Source: DASXKD01 sp963734725 (GTDB taxonomy: Bacteria; Actinomycetota; Actinomycetes; Streptosporangiales; Streptosporangiaceae). From it: a DNA stretch of 64,000 nucleotides. The translations under genes and the position numbers were made by a program. Location of the stretch: positions 124,001-188,000 of the forward strand of contig CAVTIX010000008.1 in NCBI GenBank assembly GCA_963734725.1, given 5' to 3'. This document shows positions 61,360 through 64,000 of the stretch, in pieces (within the stretch, counting starts at the first letter, position 1; the number at the start of each line of letters is the position of its first letter). The notes under the pieces are model-generated. The model saw nothing but the letters and a program-made list of their open reading frames with translations. It was not told where the DNA came from and made no database searches.

Positions 61360-62427
61360 ATGTCGTGGGCTGTCCGCGCGGTTCAGTTGCCCGATGGTGA
61401 TCAGCTGGTTGACCTGTGGGTGGATGCGGCCGGGTGCCTGGTCAGGGAGCCAGTCACCGGGGCTGAGCGGCTGCCCGGCCGGTACGTCGTGCCCGGGTTG
61501 GTGGATGCCCATGCCCATCCCACTGTGGGCTGGGGCGCCGGGCAGCCGGTGGCCCTGAGCGGATCCGAGGCGCTGAATGCGCTGGCGACGTGGGCCGCTT
61601 GTGGCGTGAGCCTGGTGCGTGATGCCGGGTCACCGGGAGGGTCGGTGCTCGATCTCGACCTGGTGCCCGGGATGCCGCGGTTGCAGGCGGCCGGGCGGTT
61701 CCTTGCCCCGGCGGGGCGGTACTACCCGGCGCTGCTGCCCGAAGGAGCGCCGCAGCAGCGGCTGACTGATCTGGCTGTGGGCGAGCTGGCGCGCGGCGGG
61801 CGGTGGGTGAAGGTGATCGCCGACTTCCCGGCCGTCGCTGACGGGATGCCGTCGGGGCCGCCCCGCCTGACCTATTCCGGCGAGGCGATTGAGGCGATGG
61901 TCACCGCCGTGCATGCCGCCGGGGGCCGGGTCGCCGCCCACGTCACCACCGATTTCGTCTCCGACCTGGTCCGGGCGGGCGTGGATTCCATCGAGCACGG
62001 CACCGCGGTCGACGAATCGGCACTGCGGTTGATGGCCCGGACCGGGACTGCTTGGACGCCTACATTGTGCGCGGTGCTCGGCCTGCCTGGCACTGCGCCG
62101 GAAGCGGCCCGGCAGCGCGCCGCCGAGTACCAGCAGCGGCTTCACGAACTGCTCCCGCTCGCGCACCGCCTCGGCGTGCCCATCCTGGCCGGGACAGACA
62201 CCGCCGGGACCATTGCCCGTGAGGTCGCGCTGCTGGCCGAACACGGTCTTGAGCCAGTTGCGGCGCTCCAGGCCGCGACCACCACGGGATACCGCTTTCT
62301 CGGCGAGCAGTTCGCCCAGGCCGGTCAGCCGGCGACGCTGGTGACCTACCAAGACGATCCCCGTGCAGACCTCGCGGTGCTGTCCTCCCCGCGCGCTGTC
62401 ATTATCGATGGAGTTCGCGTCCGCTGA
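61360..62427 (+). CDS. Metal-dependent amidohydrolase
   Basis: 355 residues, TIM-barrel hydrolase. The first metal pair is in GLVDAHAHPTVGWG, a possible carboxylated lysine in GGRWVKVIADF, a histidine in GGRVAAHVTTDF, another in VDSIEHGTAVDE, and the catalytic aspartate in VPILAGTDTAGT. The order HxH, K, H, H, D is complete. This suits imidazolonepropionase-like or prolidase-like members; the substrate is unknown. ATG 61360 is the family start; upstream sequence is the fossil region. Confidence 0.87.
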   Translation: MSWAVRAVQLPDGDQLVDLWVDAAGCLVREPVTGAERLPGRYVVPGLVDAHAHPTVGWGAGQPVALSGSEALNALATWAACGVSLVRDAGSPGGSVLDLDLVPGMPRLQAAGRFLAPAGRYYPALLPEGAPQQRLTDLAVGELARGGRWVKVIADFPAVADGMPSGPPRLTYSGEAIEAMVTAVHAAGGRVAAHVTTDFVSDLVRAGVDSIEHGTAVDESALRLMARTGTAWTPTLCAVLGLPGTAPEAARQRAAEYQQRLHELLPLAHRLGVPILAGTDTAGTIAREVALLAEHGLEPVAALQAATTTGYRFLGEQFAQAGQPATLVTYQDDPRADLAVLSSPRAVIIDGVRVR

Positions 62428-62465
62428 CGCTGCCCCCGGCGCAGACCTGACAACGCGCGGCCGGG

Positions 62466-63374
62466 TCAGCTGGTGATGTCGGCGTTGCTGAACTTGGCCC
62501 AGGCGATCGAGCAGAAGATCACGATGTAGACGCCGATGGACAGCAGCCCGTGGGTCAGCTCCGTCGTGTCGATCGGGGTGCGCAGCAGCGAGTCGAACGA
62601 CAGCCACCAGTGCGTGGGCAGGTACGGCTGCACCACGGCGAACTGCGGAATATTGTCGGACACCTCGCTCGCCACCGTGATGATCATGATGGCAGCGATC
62701 GCGGCGATCGGGTGCTCGGTGAGGCTGGAGAGGGCGAGCCCGATCGCGCCGAGCATCGCCATGGCCGCTGACACGTACAGCACCACGAACAGCAGCCGCA
62801 GCAGCCCTTCGGAGAGCGGCATGGTGGTCCCCGACAGCATGGTCACCGGGCCCACCGGGAACAGCACCACCCCCATGATCAGCGCCGATGCGGCCACCAG
62901 CAGGCAGGAGATCAGCGAGAACACCACGATCGCGGCGTACTTGACGCTTAGCAGCCGGGACCGCCCGGCCGGCGCCACCAGGAGGTAGCGCAGCGTGCCC
63001 GCGCTCGCCTCCCCGGCCAGTGAATCTCCCGACACCACGGCCACCACCAGCGGGAGCACCAGCGTCAGCATGATGGTGAGCGCCAGGAACGCCAGGAAGA
63101 CCCCGTTGCCCGCGACCTGGAACAAGAAAGCGGCACCGAGCCCGTTGCCCCCGCCGCCACCGCCGCGCGGCACCGACACCCGCAGCGCGATGCCGAGGAG
63201 CACCGGGATGCCGACGAGCACGGCGAGCAGGAGCAGGTTGCGCCACCGCCGGAAGATCAGGCCCAATTCCGAGCGCAGCATCCGCAGCCACGGCCGCACC
63301 ACGCCGCGCCGGGCCGTGCCGCCCGCGGCCGGCGCCACGCCGCCCGGAAGGGGAGGCGCCTCAACCGTTGACAT
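62466..63374 (-). CDS. ABC transporter permease
   Basis: 302 residues with six hydrophobic segments: NLLLLAVLVGIPVLLGIALRV, FLAFLALTIMLTLVLPLVVAVVSGDSLAGEASAGTLRYLL, VVFSLISCLLVAASALIMGVVL and so on, ending SIGVYIVIFCSIAWAKF. The GDSLAGEASAGTLRYLL signature is typical of ABC-2-type exporter permeases. A glycine-rich loop (PRGGGGGGNGLG) lies after the first helix. It overlaps the stop of the ATPase gene by 14 bases, so the two are translated together. Confidence 0.88.
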   Translation of the reverse strand: MSTVEAPPLPGGVAPAAGGTARRGVVRPWLRMLRSELGLIFRRWRNLLLLAVLVGIPVLLGIALRVSVPRGGGGGGNGLGAAFLFQVAGNGVFLAFLALTIMLTLVLPLVVAVVSGDSLAGEASAGTLRYLLVAPAGRSRLLSVKYAAIVVFSLISCLLVAASALIMGVVLFPVGPVTMLSGTTMPLSEGLLRLLFVVLYVSAAMAMLGAIGLALSSLTEHPIAAIAAIMIITVASEVSDNIPQFAVVQPYLPTHWWLSFDSLLRTPIDTTELTHGLLSIGVYIVIFCSIAWAKFSNADITS

Positions 63375-64000
63375 CGAAGCCCTCCCCGGTGAGCTCCACG
63401 AACAGGTCTTCCAGGCTGGGCCGTGGCGTGTCGAAGCGGGCCACCGGAACGTCCGCCAGCACCAGGGCGCGGTTTACCGCTTCCGGCGCCTGCTCGCCGA
63501 TCTGCGCGCTGACCTCACCGTTGCTGGACCGGATGTCCGCGAGTCCCAGCGATTCCAGCACGCCCGACGCTCGCTCGGGGTCGGTGGTCCGGACCTCGAC
63601 CCGGGCCGCGCCGCGGGTCCGCATCTCCTCCAGGGTGCCCTGAAAGACCAGCCGCCCGGTCCGCATCACCCCGACGTGGCTGCAAATCTGCTCCACCTCG
63701 GCGAGCAGGTGCGAGGACACCAGGACGGTGACGCCGTCGGTGGCGATCTCGCGGATGAGCGCGCGCACCTCCCTGGTGCCCTGCGGGTCCAGGCCGTTGG
63801 TCGGCTCGTCCAGGATGATCAGCTCCCGGGGCTGGAGCAGGCTCGCGGCGATGGCCAGCCGCTGCTTCATGCCGAGCGAATAGGCGCGGTAGTGCTTCTT
63901 CGCGGCGGCCAGCAAGCCCACCCGCTCCAGCGCGGCGGAGACGCGGGCTGTGCAGGTGCCCGGGTCGGCGGTCGCGTCCACCGCGTCGATCCGGGTGAGG
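63361..64000 (-). CDS. ABC transporter ATP-binding protein (5' end outside window)
   Basis: C-terminal part only; the frame stays open to the window edge, so Walker A is missing. Visible are the signature AYSLGMKQRLAIAASLLQPRELIILDEPTNGLDPQG (C-loop and Walker B), the H-loop VLVSSHLLAEVEQICSHVGV and a C-terminal domain (LVFQGTLEEMRTRGAARVEVRTTDPERASGVLE, then RPSLEDLFVELTGEG) typical of ABC-2 exporters. It drives the permease encoded downstream. Confidence 0.92.
   Translation of the reverse strand, partial: LTRIDAVDATADPGTCTARVSAALERVGLLAAAKKHYRAYSLGMKQRLAIAASLLQPRELIILDEPTNGLDPQGTREVRALIREIATDGVTVLVSSHLLAEVEQICSHVGVMRTGRLVFQGTLEEMRTRGAARVEVRTTDPERASGVLESLGLADIRSSNGEVSAQIGEQAPEAVNRALVLADVPVARFDTPRPSLEDLFVELTGEGFDVNG

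Noticed and set aside
1..64000. CRISPR arrays, tRNA or rRNA genes
   Set aside because: No regularly spaced short repeats, no tRNA T-loop in a cloverleaf context and no rRNA-like stretches were found by eye; a tRNA search program would be needed to be sure.

Overview
The window is high-GC DNA from an actinomycete. Support for this comes from a mycothiol-type DinB enzyme, a DUF3052 protein, many GTG starts, actinobacterial-type LexA and DinG proteins, and strong GC-frame bias; a Streptosporangiales-like lineage is a guess. No tRNA, rRNA or CRISPR array was seen.

Layout. 0-3.6 kb: L-arabinose catabolism (araB end, araD, araA). 3.7-16.2 kb: housekeeping and miscellaneous genes (DinB-fold enzyme, DUF3052, VOC protein, universal stress protein, pirin, oligopeptidase B, lipoprotein, uracil-DNA glycosylase, secreted zincin-like protein, DinG helicase). 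16.3-28.1 kb: a decaying island bracketed by a near-identical 64/65-bp direct repeat. It holds IS1182 and ISL3 remnants, a frameshifted LexA, two broken copies of one accessory module, a shattered beta-propeller gene, an intact voltage-gated-like cation channel and an intact secreted barrel protein. 28.1-34.6 kb: an acyl-CoA synthetase driven from the right-hand repeat, a histidine ammonia-lyase homologue without its MIO triad, and a trimethylamine-dehydrogenase-like flavoprotein with altered cofactor residues.

34.8-54.3 kb is the most notable region: a compact methylated-amine catabolic cluster. It encodes a trimethylamine monooxygenase (Tmm), a trimethylamine-N-oxide demethylase (Tdm; DUF1989 plus GcvT), a gamma-glutamylmethylamide synthetase (GmaS), N-methylglutamate synthase subunits (MgsABC), a four-subunit sarcosine-oxidase-type N-methylglutamate dehydrogenase (SoxBDAG/Mgd) and formate-THF ligase (Fhs). 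Inferred route: TMA to TMAO to dimethylamine plus formaldehyde; monomethylamine to gamma-glutamylmethylamide to N-methylglutamate to glutamate plus methylene-THF; C1 units then pass to formate through Fhs. The dimethylamine step is not clearly assigned; the nearby TMADH-like protein and two DadA-like FAD enzymes are candidates. The soxBDAG-fhs-tdm operon (minus strand) and gmaS-mgsABC-orf (plus strand) diverge around an XRE-cupin regulator gene with a palindromic operator. An IclR gene sits next to one FAD enzyme.

54.3-64 kb: a further FAD oxidoreductase, membrane proteins, a cytochrome P450, a YnfA-like protein, a UspA-like protein, an APC permease, an amidohydrolase and an ABC exporter. Short fossils of an APC permease (after tmm) and of an acyl-CoA synthetase (after the APC permease) suggest that parts of the catabolic cluster were once duplicated.

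Single-base frameshifts occur in soxA (three), fhs and iclR even outside the decayed island. Some lie in C-runs, so assembly error has to be separated from true decay or recoding before function is concluded.
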